From Bacteroidales bacterium (GTDB lineage Bacteria; Bacteroidota; Bacteroidia; Bacteroidales; F082), in NCBI GenBank assembly GCA_015709215.1, contig JACCQN010000007.1, positions 1 through 64,000 of the forward strand: a DNA stretch of 64,000 bases. Reading direction: 5' to 3'. Made by a program: the position numbers and the translations under genes. The notes under the pieces were generated by a model. That model saw only the letters and a program-made list of their open reading frames with translations, searched no databases and had not been told where the DNA came from. This document shows, one piece after another, positions 8,645 to 18,900 of this stretch. Numbering within the stretch: position 1 is the stretch's first letter; every line of letters begins with the position of its first letter.

Positions 8645-10600
8645 ATGAGCATTGAAAACAGGCAATTGATCGAAAAGATTCAGGCATTTATCAGGCGATT
8701 TTATCTTAATCGCTTGTTGAAAGGATTGTTGCTTGGGATTGTATTGCTCATTTTGCTTGTACTGGGCATACACGGGCTGGAGTTTTTCCTTTGGTTGCCT
8801 TCAACAGGGAGGATGCTTCTTTTCTGGATTTATGTCACTGGAGCTGGATTTATAAGTATAAAATACATTTTTTTGCCACTTTACCAGTTATTTACTTACC
8901 GCAGGCAAATGTCAGCATCAGAAGCTGCCCGCCTTATTGGTAAACATTTTTCTGAGATCGAGGACAGACTTCTGAATACGTTGCAATTACAGGAAAGCGC
9001 GGTTAAGAATGGGAGTGATCCTTTGCTTGAGGCTGCAATAGACCAAAGAACCGAAAGTTTGGCTGTTTATCAGTTTAGCAATGCTATTGCCTTGCGTCCT
9101 TCGAGAAATGTTTTGTTTTCAAGTGCTGCATTATTGCTGGTTTTCTTGATTATTATAATTTGGAAGCCTGCTATTTTCAATGATTCCGGAAAAAGAATTG
9201 TTAGGTATAATCAAAGCTTTGTGAAGCCTTTGCCTTTTACAATTTCATTTCCGGATAAAGAAGCCCTGAAGACGATGCAAAATAAAGATTATGAATTAGT
9301 TATACGAGCTTCAGGAGAAGAAGTTCCTGCTGAGTTTTACCTTCAGATACAAGGTGGTCGCCAACTGATGAAGAGGGAAAATGCTTCCACTTTTTCTTAT
9401 GTGTTTAAAAAACCTGGAAAGAGTATTCAGTTTTTCATCAAAGGAGGAGATTATCTTAGTCAGCCATTGACTTTGGAAGTTTTTCCGAGGCCTGTTATTC
9501 TTGCTTATGAGGCCGAGGTAGCGCCTCCAAAATACACTGGGTTGGGAGGTTTTGAGGTTAGCGAACAGACAGATTTTTTTGTTCCTGAAGGAAGCCGTAT
9601 TGCTTTGAGTTTTTATACAAGAGACACTGATAGTCTGCAGATGTGGGCGCAAGACTCACTATTTTCTCCAGCCGAAACCAATGGAAATGAATGGCATTAT
9701 GACATTTACCTTACAGAAAGTTTTGATTTGACTATTCAATCTTCAAATGCTTTTACTAAAAGTGGCGATAAATTTCCCTTAAAAATCCAAATGATTCCAG
9801 ATGCCTACCCTGATATTGTTGGAGATATGGTTACTGAAGAGTTAGGGAAGAAATATTATTTTTCCGGTGCAATAGTAGACGATTATGGATTCAGAAGACT
9901 AGCAATGGTTTATCATTTGCTGGATACTGAAAACGATGAAAAATCAAAACCTTTTTATATTGATTTACCTCTTCAAAAATCATCACACCAAAATTTTTAT
10001 TATCTCTTTGAATCCGACAGTTTTAATCTTGTTGCAGGCGATAAGGTAGAAGCCTATTTTGAGGTATGGGACAATGATGCTATAAATGGGCCAAAATCGA
10101 AAAAAACACCTACTTTTTCACTTCAAATTCCTGGCATGGAAACGCTTGATTCAATTGCTGATAAACGGGAGAATAGTTTGTTAAACGAAATGGATCGGGC
10201 CTTAATTGAAGCAGCTGATGTACGTAAGGAACTGGAGAAACTTTTACAGGATTTAGCCACTAAACAACAACCCGATTGGTCTGATAAGCAAAAACTTGAG
10301 GACCTTTTTGAACGGCAAAAAAAATTAGAAGAAAAGTTTGATAAGTTCCATGATGAGCAGAGCAAGCAAATAAAATTTGAGGAGGAAAATCAGCTTACTG
10401 ATAAAAAGCTCTTAAAAAAGCAAGAAGAAATTCAGCAGCTATTTGATGAGGTATTTAGTGAAGAGATGAAGGAAGTGATGGAAGAGATTAAAAAAATTAT
10501 GGAAGAGCTTGATAAAGATCAGATGCAAAAGATGCTTCAGGATTTGAAAAACGACAGCAAAAAAATGGAGGACTTACTCGATCGGAATTTAATCTTTTAA
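8645..10600 (+). CDS. DUF4175 family membrane protein, N-terminal part (frameshifted)
   Basis: 651 aa. Two or three membrane helices lie near the N-terminus (GLLLGIVLLILLVLGIHG, LLFWIYVTGAGFISIKYIF, FSSAALLLVFLIIII), then a long extracytoplasmic beta-rich region, then a charged coiled coil rich in Glu, Lys and Gln that stops at LDRNLIF. Bacteroidota DUF4175 proteins are normally about 1100 aa and continue from LDRNLxLFKQLxVEK into further coiled coil. That continuation is present immediately downstream in the -1 frame (10606-11976). A single missing base near 10588-10597 would explain the break. Function is unknown; the family is envelope-associated. Confidence 0.85.
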   Translation: MSIENRQLIEKIQAFIRRFYLNRLLKGLLLGIVLLILLVLGIHGLEFFLWLPSTGRMLLFWIYVTGAGFISIKYIFLPLYQLFTYRRQMSASEAARLIGKHFSEIEDRLLNTLQLQESAVKNGSDPLLEAAIDQRTESLAVYQFSNAIALRPSRNVLFSSAALLLVFLIIIIWKPAIFNDSGKRIVRYNQSFVKPLPFTISFPDKEALKTMQNKDYELVIRASGEEVPAEFYLQIQGGRQLMKRENASTFSYVFKKPGKSIQFFIKGGDYLSQPLTLEVFPRPVILAYEAEVAPPKYTGLGGFEVSEQTDFFVPEGSRIALSFYTRDTDSLQMWAQDSLFSPAETNGNEWHYDIYLTESFDLTIQSSNAFTKSGDKFPLKIQMIPDAYPDIVGDMVTEELGKKYYFSGAIVDDYGFRRLAMVYHLLDTENDEKSKPFYIDLPLQKSSHQNFYYLFESDSFNLVAGDKVEAYFEVWDNDAINGPKSKKTPTFSLQIPGMETLDSIADKRENSLLNEMDRALIEAADVRKELEKLLQDLATKQQPDWSDKQKLEDLFERQKKLEEKFDKFHDEQSKQIKFEEENQLTDKKLLKKQEEIQQLFDEVFSEEMKEVMEEIKKIMEELDKDQMQKMLQDLKNDSKKMEDLLDRNLIF

Positions 10601-10605
10601 AGCAG

Positions 10606-11976
10606 TTGAAGGTGGAAAAGGAAATGACGGATCTGATTGAATCACTGGAAAAGCTTGGGGAAGAATTAATTCGTGAACCTGAAGATGCTGAATCAGCTGA
10701 TCAGAAATCGGCTCAGGAATCAAAATCTGATTTTGAACAATTGAAACAAAAGCTTGATTCCATTCAAAAAATGAACGAGGAACTGGATAAACCACTCCAG
10801 TTTGATGATACACAGGAAATGGAGGAGGCCATAGATGAAGATCTGAAGCAGAGTATAGATCATGAGCAGCAGCAGCAGATAGATCAAAGTACTAAGATGA
10901 AAAAATCAGCAGGTGAGAAAATGAAAAAGATGGCCAATATGCTTCAATTGTCCATGCAGGCCAGCTTGATGCAGCAGCAGATGGAAGATGCGCATACCAT
11001 GAGGATTTTGCTCGAGAATATAGTAAAAAGTTCAATTGATCAGGAAGAATTGATGATTCGTTTTGGAACACTGAACAATGATGATCCTGCGAGACCTCAG
11101 TTGATTAGAACACAGAATGAATTGACAGCTAATTTCAGAATTGTCGAGGACTCGCTAAAAGCCTTAGCCAGAAGGCAGCCTATGATTGAAAATTTCATTT
11201 TTGATGAAATAAAAAATGTACAATTCCGAATATTAAATGCACTTGATTTGTTGAAAGATGGACGCACTAGCCAAGGGGTTAGCGAGCAGCAATATGCTTT
11301 TATGGCAATGAATAATTTGTCTTTGATGCTTGCCGAGTCTCTTGAAAATATGCAAAATAGTATGGGTATGCCTAGCCCCATGAATGCACAGGGACAACCA
11401 AAACCTGGCCAACAATCTTCTGGCAAGCAACAGTTGCAGAATATGCGACAAATGCAGGAAGCGCTCGGTAAAGCTTTAGAAGAAATGAGGAAAAAACAGG
11501 AGGGAAGTCTGGAAGAGGGCAAACAAGGTGATGGCAAACCATCAATGAGTGAACAATTGGCTCGCATGGCTGCCCAGCAAGAGGCTATTCGCAGGCAAAT
11601 GCAGGATTTTTTGAATGCTTTAAAGGCAGAAGGAAAACTTGATGAAGATGGATTTAATGAGATGATTGAAGAAATGGAAAAGCTGGAAGAACAACTCGTG
11701 AACAAACAAATTAATCAACAACTGATCCAAAGGCAAAAAGAAATAGTTAGTCGCATGCTTGAATCTGAAAAAAGCGAAGAAAAGAGGGAAAAGGAAGAGA
11801 AAAGAGAATCAAATGAATTTAAGGATGAGAATTTCAGTAACTTTGTTGAAGAACTTACGTACAAAAGGAAGTTAAAAGAACAACTCGATTTATTGCGATT
11901 GCAATCAATCGAACTAACACCATTTTATAAGGAGCGTAGCAATGCATATTTCTTCAAAAAGCGTGATTTCAGATAG
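10606..11976 (+). CDS. DUF4175 family protein, C-terminal part (frameshifted)
   Basis: About 456 aa of Gln/Glu/Met-rich coiled coil. Its first codons (LKQLKVEKEM in the extended frame) continue the sequence expected after LDRN in the preceding frame. The first in-frame ATG is at 10624, preceded by purine-rich AAGGTGGAAAAGG, so independent or re-initiated translation is conceivable. Its C-terminal end overlaps the next gene by 35 bases. Codon use and composition match the upstream half, so the split is recent or a read error. Confidence 0.8.
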   Translation: MKVEKEMTDLIESLEKLGEELIREPEDAESADQKSAQESKSDFEQLKQKLDSIQKMNEELDKPLQFDDTQEMEEAIDEDLKQSIDHEQQQQIDQSTKMKKSAGEKMKKMANMLQLSMQASLMQQQMEDAHTMRILLENIVKSSIDQEELMIRFGTLNNDDPARPQLIRTQNELTANFRIVEDSLKALARRQPMIENFIFDEIKNVQFRILNALDLLKDGRTSQGVSEQQYAFMAMNNLSLMLAESLENMQNSMGMPSPMNAQGQPKPGQQSSGKQQLQNMRQMQEALGKALEEMRKKQEGSLEEGKQGDGKPSMSEQLARMAAQQEAIRRQMQDFLNALKAEGKLDEDGFNEMIEEMEKLEEQLVNKQINQQLIQRQKEIVSRMLESEKSEEKREKEEKRESNEFKDENFSNFVEELTYKRKLKEQLDLLRLQSIELTPFYKERSNAYFFKKRDFR

Positions 11977-12427
11977 CATTAAAATTTCTTCGGAGAACAC
12001 AGGGTTTTACTCGGCCATCAGGACACTGGAAAAACTAGCCTATGATATATTAAAAGAATCAAGTGATGAAAACCTTTTAGCTAGTTGTCAAGTCATTGGA
12101 TATGAAGTTATTAAGACCGTTTATCAATCCAAAAGTAAGATTAACTTAAGCGTAAAAATGCAGGTTAACCCAAATGGAATCGAGATGAGATTTTATGCGG
12201 ATGATGATGCTTATGAGCTTTTAAAAAGGGAGATTTATGAGAACGGTTATTTTAAAAATAAATTAGCTTATATCTGTGATAATCATGTAATTGATGAAAG
12301 GGATAAATCGTTGACTTGTTTGTTTGATGGTAACAGTTTTAATAGGCAACTAAGTTCAGAAAGAATACTTACGCTTAAGAAATATCTTAAAAAAGAAAAT
12401 ATCGAGTCAAGCAAATTTTATGATTAG
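11942..12427 (+). CDS. Hypothetical protein, possibly a degenerate RsbW-like ATPase fold
   Basis: 161 aa, no signal peptide or membrane helix. GGAG lies 9 bases before the ATG, inside the end of the DUF4175 frame. Between DUF4175 and ybeY many Bacteroidota carry an anti-sigma-factor-like (RsbW) ATPase. The hydrophobic spacing here (SCQVIGYEVIKTVYQSKSK, INLSVKMQVNPNGIEMRF) resembles that fold, but the ATP-binding N-box (E..NA..HG) and DxGxG motifs are missing. I infer a diverged relative at most. It overlaps ybeY by eight bases. Confidence 0.55.
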   Translation: MHISSKSVISDSIKISSENTGFYSAIRTLEKLAYDILKESSDENLLASCQVIGYEVIKTVYQSKSKINLSVKMQVNPNGIEMRFYADDDAYELLKREIYENGYFKNKLAYICDNHVIDERDKSLTCLFDGNSFNRQLSSERILTLKKYLKKENIESSKFYD

Positions 12428-12842
12428 ATTTGAGGGTTTGGATAATGATGTGCCTGCGTGCTTAAATTCACATACGAAAATTTGGATTGAAAGTGTTTTG
12501 CAGTCTTATAAAAAAAGAGTTGGATCATTATTTTTTATATTTTGTACTGATGAGGGATTATTAAGAATTAACCAGCAATTTTTAAATCATGACTATTATA
12601 CTGATGTGATAACATTCAACAAAAGTGTGAATGAAAACATTATTTCTGGTGAAATATTTATCAGCACTGAGCGTATCCTTGAGAATGCAGCCGAATTAAA
12701 AGTTGATTTTTCACATGAATTACATCGGGTACTCATACATGGAATTTTGCATTTGATCGGCTTTGATGACTCTACCGAAAGGGAAAAGGAAGAAATGCGG
12801 GAGCGAGAGCGAATTAGTCTATCTTTGCTCACTATTTACTAA
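12420..12842 (+). CDS. ybeY: Endoribonuclease YbeY (rRNA maturation factor)
   Basis: 140-aa single-strand endoribonuclease used in 16S rRNA 3'-end maturation and ribosome quality control. The metal site HRVLIHGILHLIGFDD supplies two of the three ligands; the third His of the H-x3-H-x5-H pattern is Asp here, as in other Bacteroidota YbeY. The N-terminal half (LRINQQFLNHDYYTDVITFN) matches the family core. It overlaps the preceding gene by eight bases and is followed by a parS-like site and mnmG. Confidence 0.9.
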   Translation: MIRFEGLDNDVPACLNSHTKIWIESVLQSYKKRVGSLFFIFCTDEGLLRINQQFLNHDYYTDVITFNKSVNENIISGEIFISTERILENAAELKVDFSHELHRVLIHGILHLIGFDDSTEREKEEMRERERISLSLLTIY

Positions 12843-12862
12843 ACTATAATAACTTAACAAAA

Positions 12863-12878
12863 TGTTTCATGTGAAACA
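12863..12878. other. parS-like ParB-binding site (one mismatch)
   Basis: TGTTTCATGTGAAACA differs from the chromosomal parS consensus TGTTTCACGTGAAACA at a single central base. It sits in the 57-base gap between ybeY and mnmG, 21 bases before the mnmG ATG. A perfect copy follows mnmG. Confidence 0.75.
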
Positions 12879-12899
12879 TTATAGCTAACAAAGTCCAGA

Positions 12900-14774
12900 A
12901 TGCTTTTTAAAAAATATGATGTAATTGTTGTAGGTGCTGGCCATGCAGGTTCTGAAGCTGCTGCTGCAGCGGCAAATATGGGCAGTAAGGTTTTGTTGGT
13001 TACAATGAATTTGCAAACTATAGCGCAAATGTCATGTAATCCTGCAATGGGAGGCATAGCCAAAGGGCAAATTGTACGGGAAATTGATGCTTTGGGTGGT
13101 TATTCTGGCCTGGTAACGGATCGTACGATGATACAGTTCAGAATGCTCAACAAATCTAAAGGCCCTGCCATGTGGAGCCCGAGAGCTCAAAGTGATAGAA
13201 TGCTTTTTTCAATGGAATGGAGGAGAATGCTTGAACAAACACCTAATCTTGATTTTTGGCAGGATATGGTTGTTGGGTTGATCGTAAAAGATAATCATAT
13301 TCAAGGCGTGAAAACTTCAATGGGACAAGTTATTGAAGGGCAAAATGTTATATTAACTAATGGCACTTTCCTTAATGGGAAAATTCATATTGGTGAAAAA
13401 TCATTCGGTGGTGGCAGGATGGGAGATAGATCAAGCGAAGGTTTAACAGAACAGTTGATTAAGCTTGGATTTCGTGCTGATCGAATGAAAACAGGAACAC
13501 CGGTAAGGGTAGATGGCCGAACCATTGATTTTAGTCGGTTGACAGAACAAAAGGGCGACGAAGTAGTGACGGGTTTTTCTTATCTTGAAAAAGTTAATCT
13601 ACCTAAGCAACGAAGTTGCTACATCGCCTATACCAGCCCTAGAGTTCATGATATGCTTAAAACTGGTTTTCAATTTTCTCCAATGTTTAATGGCAGAATT
13701 GAGGGTGTTGGGCCGCGCTACTGTCCTAGTATTGAAGATAAAGTCGTACGATTTTCTGATAAGGATTCACATCAGCTTTTCGTTGAGCCTGAAGGATGGA
13801 ATACGATTGAATATTATATAAATGGTTTTAGTTCTTCCTTACCTGAAGATGTGCAGTTTAAAGCATTAAGAGAAATTGAAGGTTTTGAAAATGCTAAAAT
13901 ATTTAGACCTGGATATGCGATAGAATATGATTTTTTCCCACCCGATCAGCTACAGCATTCACTTGAAACAAAACTTGTCAAAGGCTTGTTTTTTGCTGGG
14001 CAAATCAATGGCACAACCGGTTACGAAGAAGCAGCTGGCCAGGGAATTATTGCCGGAATAAATGCTCATAGCAAGACGGTTGGCAAAGAGCCTTTAATTT
14101 TAAAACGTTCAGAGGCTTACATAGGTGTATTAATAGATGATTTAATAACTAAAGGGGTTGATGAACCCTATCGTATGTTTACAAGTAGGGCAGAATATAG
14201 AATTTTGCTCAGGCAAGATAATGCTGATGCCCGACTGACAGAAAGGAGCTTTAAAATAGGACTTGCAAAGGCAGAGCGTTTTAATCGCTTCAAACAGAAA
14301 CAGGAAAGTATTTCTGCATTGATTGATTTTATGGACAAAACTAGTGTGACGCCTGATCAGATAAATGGGTTTTTAGAAAAAAGCGGTACGTCTCTACTTA
14401 CACAAAAGATTAAACTTTCGAGTGTTTTACTTCGACCACAGGTTGAATTGCAACAACTCATTAAAAGTAATCGAAGTTTGTTTGATGATGTCATAAACAA
14501 ATTCAACTTGAAGCATGACGAGATTGAGGCTGCCGAAGTTTTAGTTAAATACAAAGGATATATTGATAAAGAAAAGGAGCTGGCAGATAAATTGATGCGC
14601 CTTGAGCATGTTAAGCTTAAATCAGATTTTGATTATCATCAGCTTAAATCGCTTTCTTATGAAGCACGAGAAAAATTGAATTTGATAAAACCTGAAACGC
14701 TGGGTCAGGCAAGCAGAATTAGTGGCGTTTCCCCGTCGGATATTTCTGTACTTGCCATTTATTTAGGCAGATAG
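12900..14774 (+). CDS. mnmG: tRNA uridine-5-carboxymethylaminomethyl modification enzyme MnmG
   Basis: FAD-dependent partner of MnmE that installs carboxymethylaminomethyl groups on wobble U34 of several tRNAs. It has the full length of 624 aa. The dinucleotide fold [12 protein letters not shown] (about 11-22), the conserved [23 protein letters not shown], and [25 protein letters not shown] are all intact, as is the C-terminal helical tRNA/MnmE-binding domain. In many bacteria mnmG lies close to the origin beside parAB; here it is bracketed by two parS-type sequences. Confidence 0.97.
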   Translation: MLFKKYDVIVVGAGHAGSEAAAAAANMGSKVLLVTMNLQTIAQMSCNPAMGGIAKGQIVREIDALGGYSGLVTDRTMIQFRMLNKSKGPAMWSPRAQSDRMLFSMEWRRMLEQTPNLDFWQDMVVGLIVKDNHIQGVKTSMGQVIEGQNVILTNGTFLNGKIHIGEKSFGGGRMGDRSSEGLTEQLIKLGFRADRMKTGTPVRVDGRTIDFSRLTEQKGDEVVTGFSYLEKVNLPKQRSCYIAYTSPRVHDMLKTGFQFSPMFNGRIEGVGPRYCPSIEDKVVRFSDKDSHQLFVEPEGWNTIEYYINGFSSSLPEDVQFKALREIEGFENAKIFRPGYAIEYDFFPPDQLQHSLETKLVKGLFFAGQINGTTGYEEAAGQGIIAGINAHSKTVGKEPLILKRSEAYIGVLIDDLITKGVDEPYRMFTSRAEYRILLRQDNADARLTERSFKIGLAKAERFNRFKQKQESISALIDFMDKTSVTPDQINGFLEKSGTSLLTQKIKLSSVLLRPQVELQQLIKSNRSLFDDVINKFNLKHDEIEAAEVLVKYKGYIDKEKELADKLMRLEHVKLKSDFDYHQLKSLSYEAREKLNLIKPETLGQASRISGVSPSDISVLAIYLGR

Positions 14775-14779
14775 GGTTT

Positions 14780-14795
14780 TGTTTCACGTGAAACA
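14780..14795. other. Perfect parS site (ParB binding)
   Basis: TGTTTCACGTGAAACA is an exact 16-bp palindrome identical to the bacterial chromosomal parS consensus. It lies 6 bases after the mnmG stop codon and ends 8 bases before the next ATG, so ParB bound here would cover that gene's ribosome-binding region. Confidence 0.88.
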
Positions 14796-14803
14796 TCTTG
14801 TTT

Positions 14804-15685
14804 ATGTCAAAAAAATGCCCGTCTTGTAGATCTGAAAATATTGAATTTGAAATTGGACTGAAAGATTATTTTTTAAGTCAGGAGGATTTTGAGATTTGGA
14901 TCTGTAATGACTGTAAAGTTTCATTTACATATCCATTTCCACCTGAATCGGAAATACAGCGTTATTATTCTTCAGAAAACTATTACAGTCACTCTGACGA
15001 TAAAAATGGTTTAATTCCTTTTATGTATAAAATCGTTAAGTCCTTTAACATAAACACAAAATATAAACAGGTAACCGAGGGAATGACCCCGGGAAGTCTT
15101 TTGGATTTTGGTTGTGGTATTGGTGATTTTTTAGTACATGCGCGATCCAAAGGCTGGTCTGTTCATGGTATTGAAACGAACGAGAAAGCTAGGAGAATAG
15201 CTTCTGATAAACTCAATTGTGAGATTTTAGATGGTAAGGGGCTAAGCCATTTTCCGGATAATCATTTTGACCTGATAACTTTATTTCATGTGTTGGAGCA
15301 TGTGTATTCCCCTGATGATTTGTTATCAAATTTGCTACGTGTCTTAAAGCCTGATGGAAGACTAATATTTGCCTTACCCAATAAAAACTCTTATGATGCT
15401 AAATTTTACAAAAAGTTTTGGGCTGGCTGGGATGTGCCACGTCACTTATGGCATTTCAATTCTGAAAGTATAAACGAACTGCTTAAAAACCATCAAATGC
15501 GAAAGTTCAGACAGTTGCCAATGCCTTGGGATGCTTTTTATGTTTCTCTCTTAAGTGAACAATACAAAAAAAGCATTTTTCCTTTACCAAAAGCTTTGCT
15601 GGTCGGATTGATCTCAAATTTGAAAGCTTTCCTAAGTGGCCAGTATTCTAGTCTAATTTATTGTTTTCAATTTAAAAGAAACTAA
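14804..15685 (+). CDS. Class I SAM-dependent methyltransferase with N-terminal zinc ribbon
   Basis: About 293 aa. The N-terminus has CPSC and, 28 residues later, CNDC, a likely zinc ribbon. The methyltransferase core begins at LLDFGCGIGDFLVHARSKGW (motif I), with motif II acidic ribose-binding residue in VHGIETN and LITLFHVLEHV as motif IV. This arrangement is common in small-molecule or sugar methyltransferases of surface polysaccharide pathways; the substrate is unknown. Start at ATG 14804, because the upstream TTG lies next to the parS palindrome. No Shine-Dalgarno sequence is visible. Confidence 0.85.
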   Translation: MSKKCPSCRSENIEFEIGLKDYFLSQEDFEIWICNDCKVSFTYPFPPESEIQRYYSSENYYSHSDDKNGLIPFMYKIVKSFNINTKYKQVTEGMTPGSLLDFGCGIGDFLVHARSKGWSVHGIETNEKARRIASDKLNCEILDGKGLSHFPDNHFDLITLFHVLEHVYSPDDLLSNLLRVLKPDGRLIFALPNKNSYDAKFYKKFWAGWDVPRHLWHFNSESINELLKNHQMRKFRQLPMPWDAFYVSLLSEQYKKSIFPLPKALLVGLISNLKAFLSGQYSSLIYCFQFKRN

Positions 15686-15966
15686 ATTACTGAAATTCAG
15701 CGAAAAAACCTTGTATTTACGGTTGACAAGGCTCATAAATAACACATAATCAATATAATAGGTATGTTTACTGTTCAATTGAATCAATTTGACAGTTTAG
15801 ATATTTGAGCTAATTTTAGACGTTTTGGGAGATTTTTTCAGCTTTATGATATGGATCATTAATCATTGTGCGAAGATTGCTAAGATTGGACATATTGCGT
15901 TAAGTATTTTTCTGTAATTTAGCCTTTGGTGCTTTATTTGTTGCAGCTTTCATTTTGTATTTCCTC
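15686..15966. other. Intergenic region upstream of the NtrY-like kinase
   Basis: About 280 AT-rich bases without a supported gene. A weak hairpin CCTTGT...ACAAGG (15709-15731) follows the methyltransferase and may attenuate read-through. No full TTTG/TAnnTTTG promoter pair is seen before the kinase start. Confidence 0.4.
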
Positions 15967-18900
15967 ATGAAAAATAGGAATCTGATATTTGGATTTGTAG
16001 TTGTATTATTTACTGCCTTCATTGGATTAAATTTTCTTTTTATCCACTTGAATGAGGAAAAGGCTTTAGTTACTAAACTGAAGGAAACCTTGATGCAAAA
16101 TGGTGAAGAACTGGAGTTGGCAAAAGCGACGTTAAATAAACTTGATGTATTTCATGATAGAGATTTGTGCTTTGATTGTTTGAATAGGAGCTTTAAAAGC
16201 AGTGCTGATGTGGATTTATTCATTTATCAGGATTCAAATCTGGTGTATTGGTCCTCAAATTTTGCTCTGCCAAATCTTTTAGAATCCCAAATCTGGGGTG
16301 AGGATCAACAGGGATTTGTGAAACTTTCAGATGGTGTTTATCAATTTCTGACATTTTCTTCAAGGTTATCAGACGCATTTAGCGAAAAATGGTCGGTGCT
16401 CCTTATACCAATTTATAAAACTTATGAAATTAATAATCAATTTTTAAGTCCACATTTAGTAAGTGAAATATTTGATGAGCATATTGTTGTCGCAATTGAT
16501 CTTGAAAAACAAATCATTTTTGGCTGGTCTGCTGATCTTATTGATTATAAATTTGATAAGGATTTTGCTATTAGTAATAAACAGGCTCTTGTCTTATTTT
16601 TTGTGAGCTTATTATTTTATTTATCACTTATACATTTAGTTTTTTTTACTGGCAATTTGTTTTGTAAAATTGTAAATCCGGTCTTTAAATTCTTTTTACG
16701 TTTAGTAGTGATATTGCTGGGTACCTGGTTTTATTATTTGATAATTAGTTTAAGTGTATTGCCTGATACTCAGTTTTTTGGATCACCTCATATTAATTTT
16801 TTCTTGTTTGAGATTAGCATTGGAGAGGCGGTTTTTGGGGTTATTCAGCTGCTATTATTTACATGGATTTTTGTTGAATTTAGACCGCATACAATAAAAT
16901 CCCTTCCTGAGGTTTTGCGTGCAACACTTCTGGTGCTTTTTTATTTGATTATCTTTTTTGCTTTTTACTTTTTAATTGCACAATTGATTTTTGAATCACA
17001 AATTCCACTTTCTTTTCATGAATTTTATGAATTGAATTTCCAAAGTTACATCATACTACTGTTGATCAGTTTGATGACCTTAATAATATACACTATTGTA
17101 AACCATTTATTTACGATTGCTATTTTACCAAAAGATCGGCTTTGGCTTCCTGTGTTTATTATTGTTTTATTGATTGGATTTTATCAGCTTGTATTTACTG
17201 ATAGTGTGTTTTCGTCTTGGATAGAGAACATATTTGCACTGCTGTTGTTTATTGTTTTTTTACTTAATCGAAAGTATGAAATTGTTGGAAAATCTAATTT
17301 AAGAATGCTTTCGTTAGTACTTTTATCGATTATATTTACCTGGCTTTTTTATGCTGAAAATCTTAGAAAATCGAAGAATGAGCAAGAGTTGGTGGCTCTG
17401 CAGTTGAATGTGGAGTCGGATCCAATGTTTGAGTTTGTTTTCAATAATGTTTTTCGGGAAATTGAGCAGGATTCTATGCTTAATGAGTTAATATACAAAC
17501 ATGATTTTGAAGAGCTGAATCTTGATACAATACAACATTACATTGCTGAATATTACAGTCATGAATATTTTTCAAAATATAATGTAAGTATCACACTTTG
17601 TGATAATTGGGATGAATTGCTCATTCAACCTGATGATTATGTAACTAATTGTATAAATTACTTTACAGCATTGAGTGAGCAAAGCGGTCTTGTTTCTGAT
17701 CAGAATCCTAATCTTTATTATATCCAGGATAACCTTATCGGAGCATATTACCTGGCTATTTTGCCCTTAACACCTGATGAATTCGGACAACGGTTTTATC
17801 TTTTTATCGAGTTTTATTTCAAGTATTTTCCTAAAGGACTGGGATATCCGGAATTGTTAGTTGAACAAGAAAACAATCTCACAGCGCTTTTTTCGGATTA
17901 TTCCTTTGCTACCTATTCAAATGGAAAACTGGTGTATAAATTTGGTAAATACGTTTACCCCCTCGAAATTGATCAGTCCACTTATACTCATGGAGATTTC
18001 ATAAATGAAAATGGATTTAGACATTATTTTCTGGAAATGTCTTCCGGTTCCGGATTGGTAGTGAGCAAACCGGCCAAGCGACTTATTGATATAATTGCAC
18101 CCTTTTCTTATTTTATAATTGTACTCAGCTTATTGAGTTTGCTCTTTAACAAACGGATGCTTCAACATCCGATTTTATATGTTAAAACGATTAATTTTCG
18201 AAGCAAATTGCAAATTTTTAATCTTAGCGCGCTGGTGATTTCTTTTATTATTGTTGGGTTGATCTCCTCTTTTTATATCCGGGATATTTACCAACAAAAA
18301 TCAGATGATTTTCTTTCCGAACGAACTCAATCTATACTTATCGAGCTTGAACACAAGTTAAGAGAAAACGACCTTAATGCACCTGAAATAAGAGAGTATC
18401 TTCATCAAATTTTAACAAAATTTTCTCAGGTCTTTTTTACTGATATCAATCTTTACAATCGTGAAGGTGATTTGTTGGCCAGCTCCAGACCCGAAATATT
18501 TCAGCGGCAACTCATCTCCGAAAAAATGAATCCGGATGCTTATGCAGCACTCCGAAGCGGCAAGTCCTATTTATTTCTGCATCAGGAACAGATAGGACAA
18601 GGATCGTATTATTCCTCTTATATACCTTTTCAAAACGCAAATGGTGAAACAATTGCCTTTGTGAATCTACCTTATTTTGCCCGCGAATCTGAGCTTCGTA
18701 CAGAGATTTCAACCTTTGTGCTTACGTATATGAATATTTTCATTTTGTTGAGCGGTATTTCTGCTTTTGTGGTGTTGTATTTGTCTGGCCGCTTAACCAA
18801 GCCTTTGCTGTTGTTGCAATCCAAGATGAAAGCCATTCGCTTTGATCAAGCAAATGAACCTATTGAATGGCGAAGCCAGGACGAAATAGGTCAGCTTGTA

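Noticed and set aside
10595-10600. Programmed -1 ribosomal frameshift in the DUF4175 gene
   Set aside because: C TTT TAA does not allow both tRNAs to re-pair in the -1 frame, and no downstream stimulatory structure is evident. A one-base mutation or read error explains it more simply.
11097-11705. Long Ser/Cys-rich frame on the minus strand
   Set aside because: It is antisense to the coiled coil of the DUF4175 gene; Gln/Glu/Met-rich coding sequence gives long open frames on the other strand.
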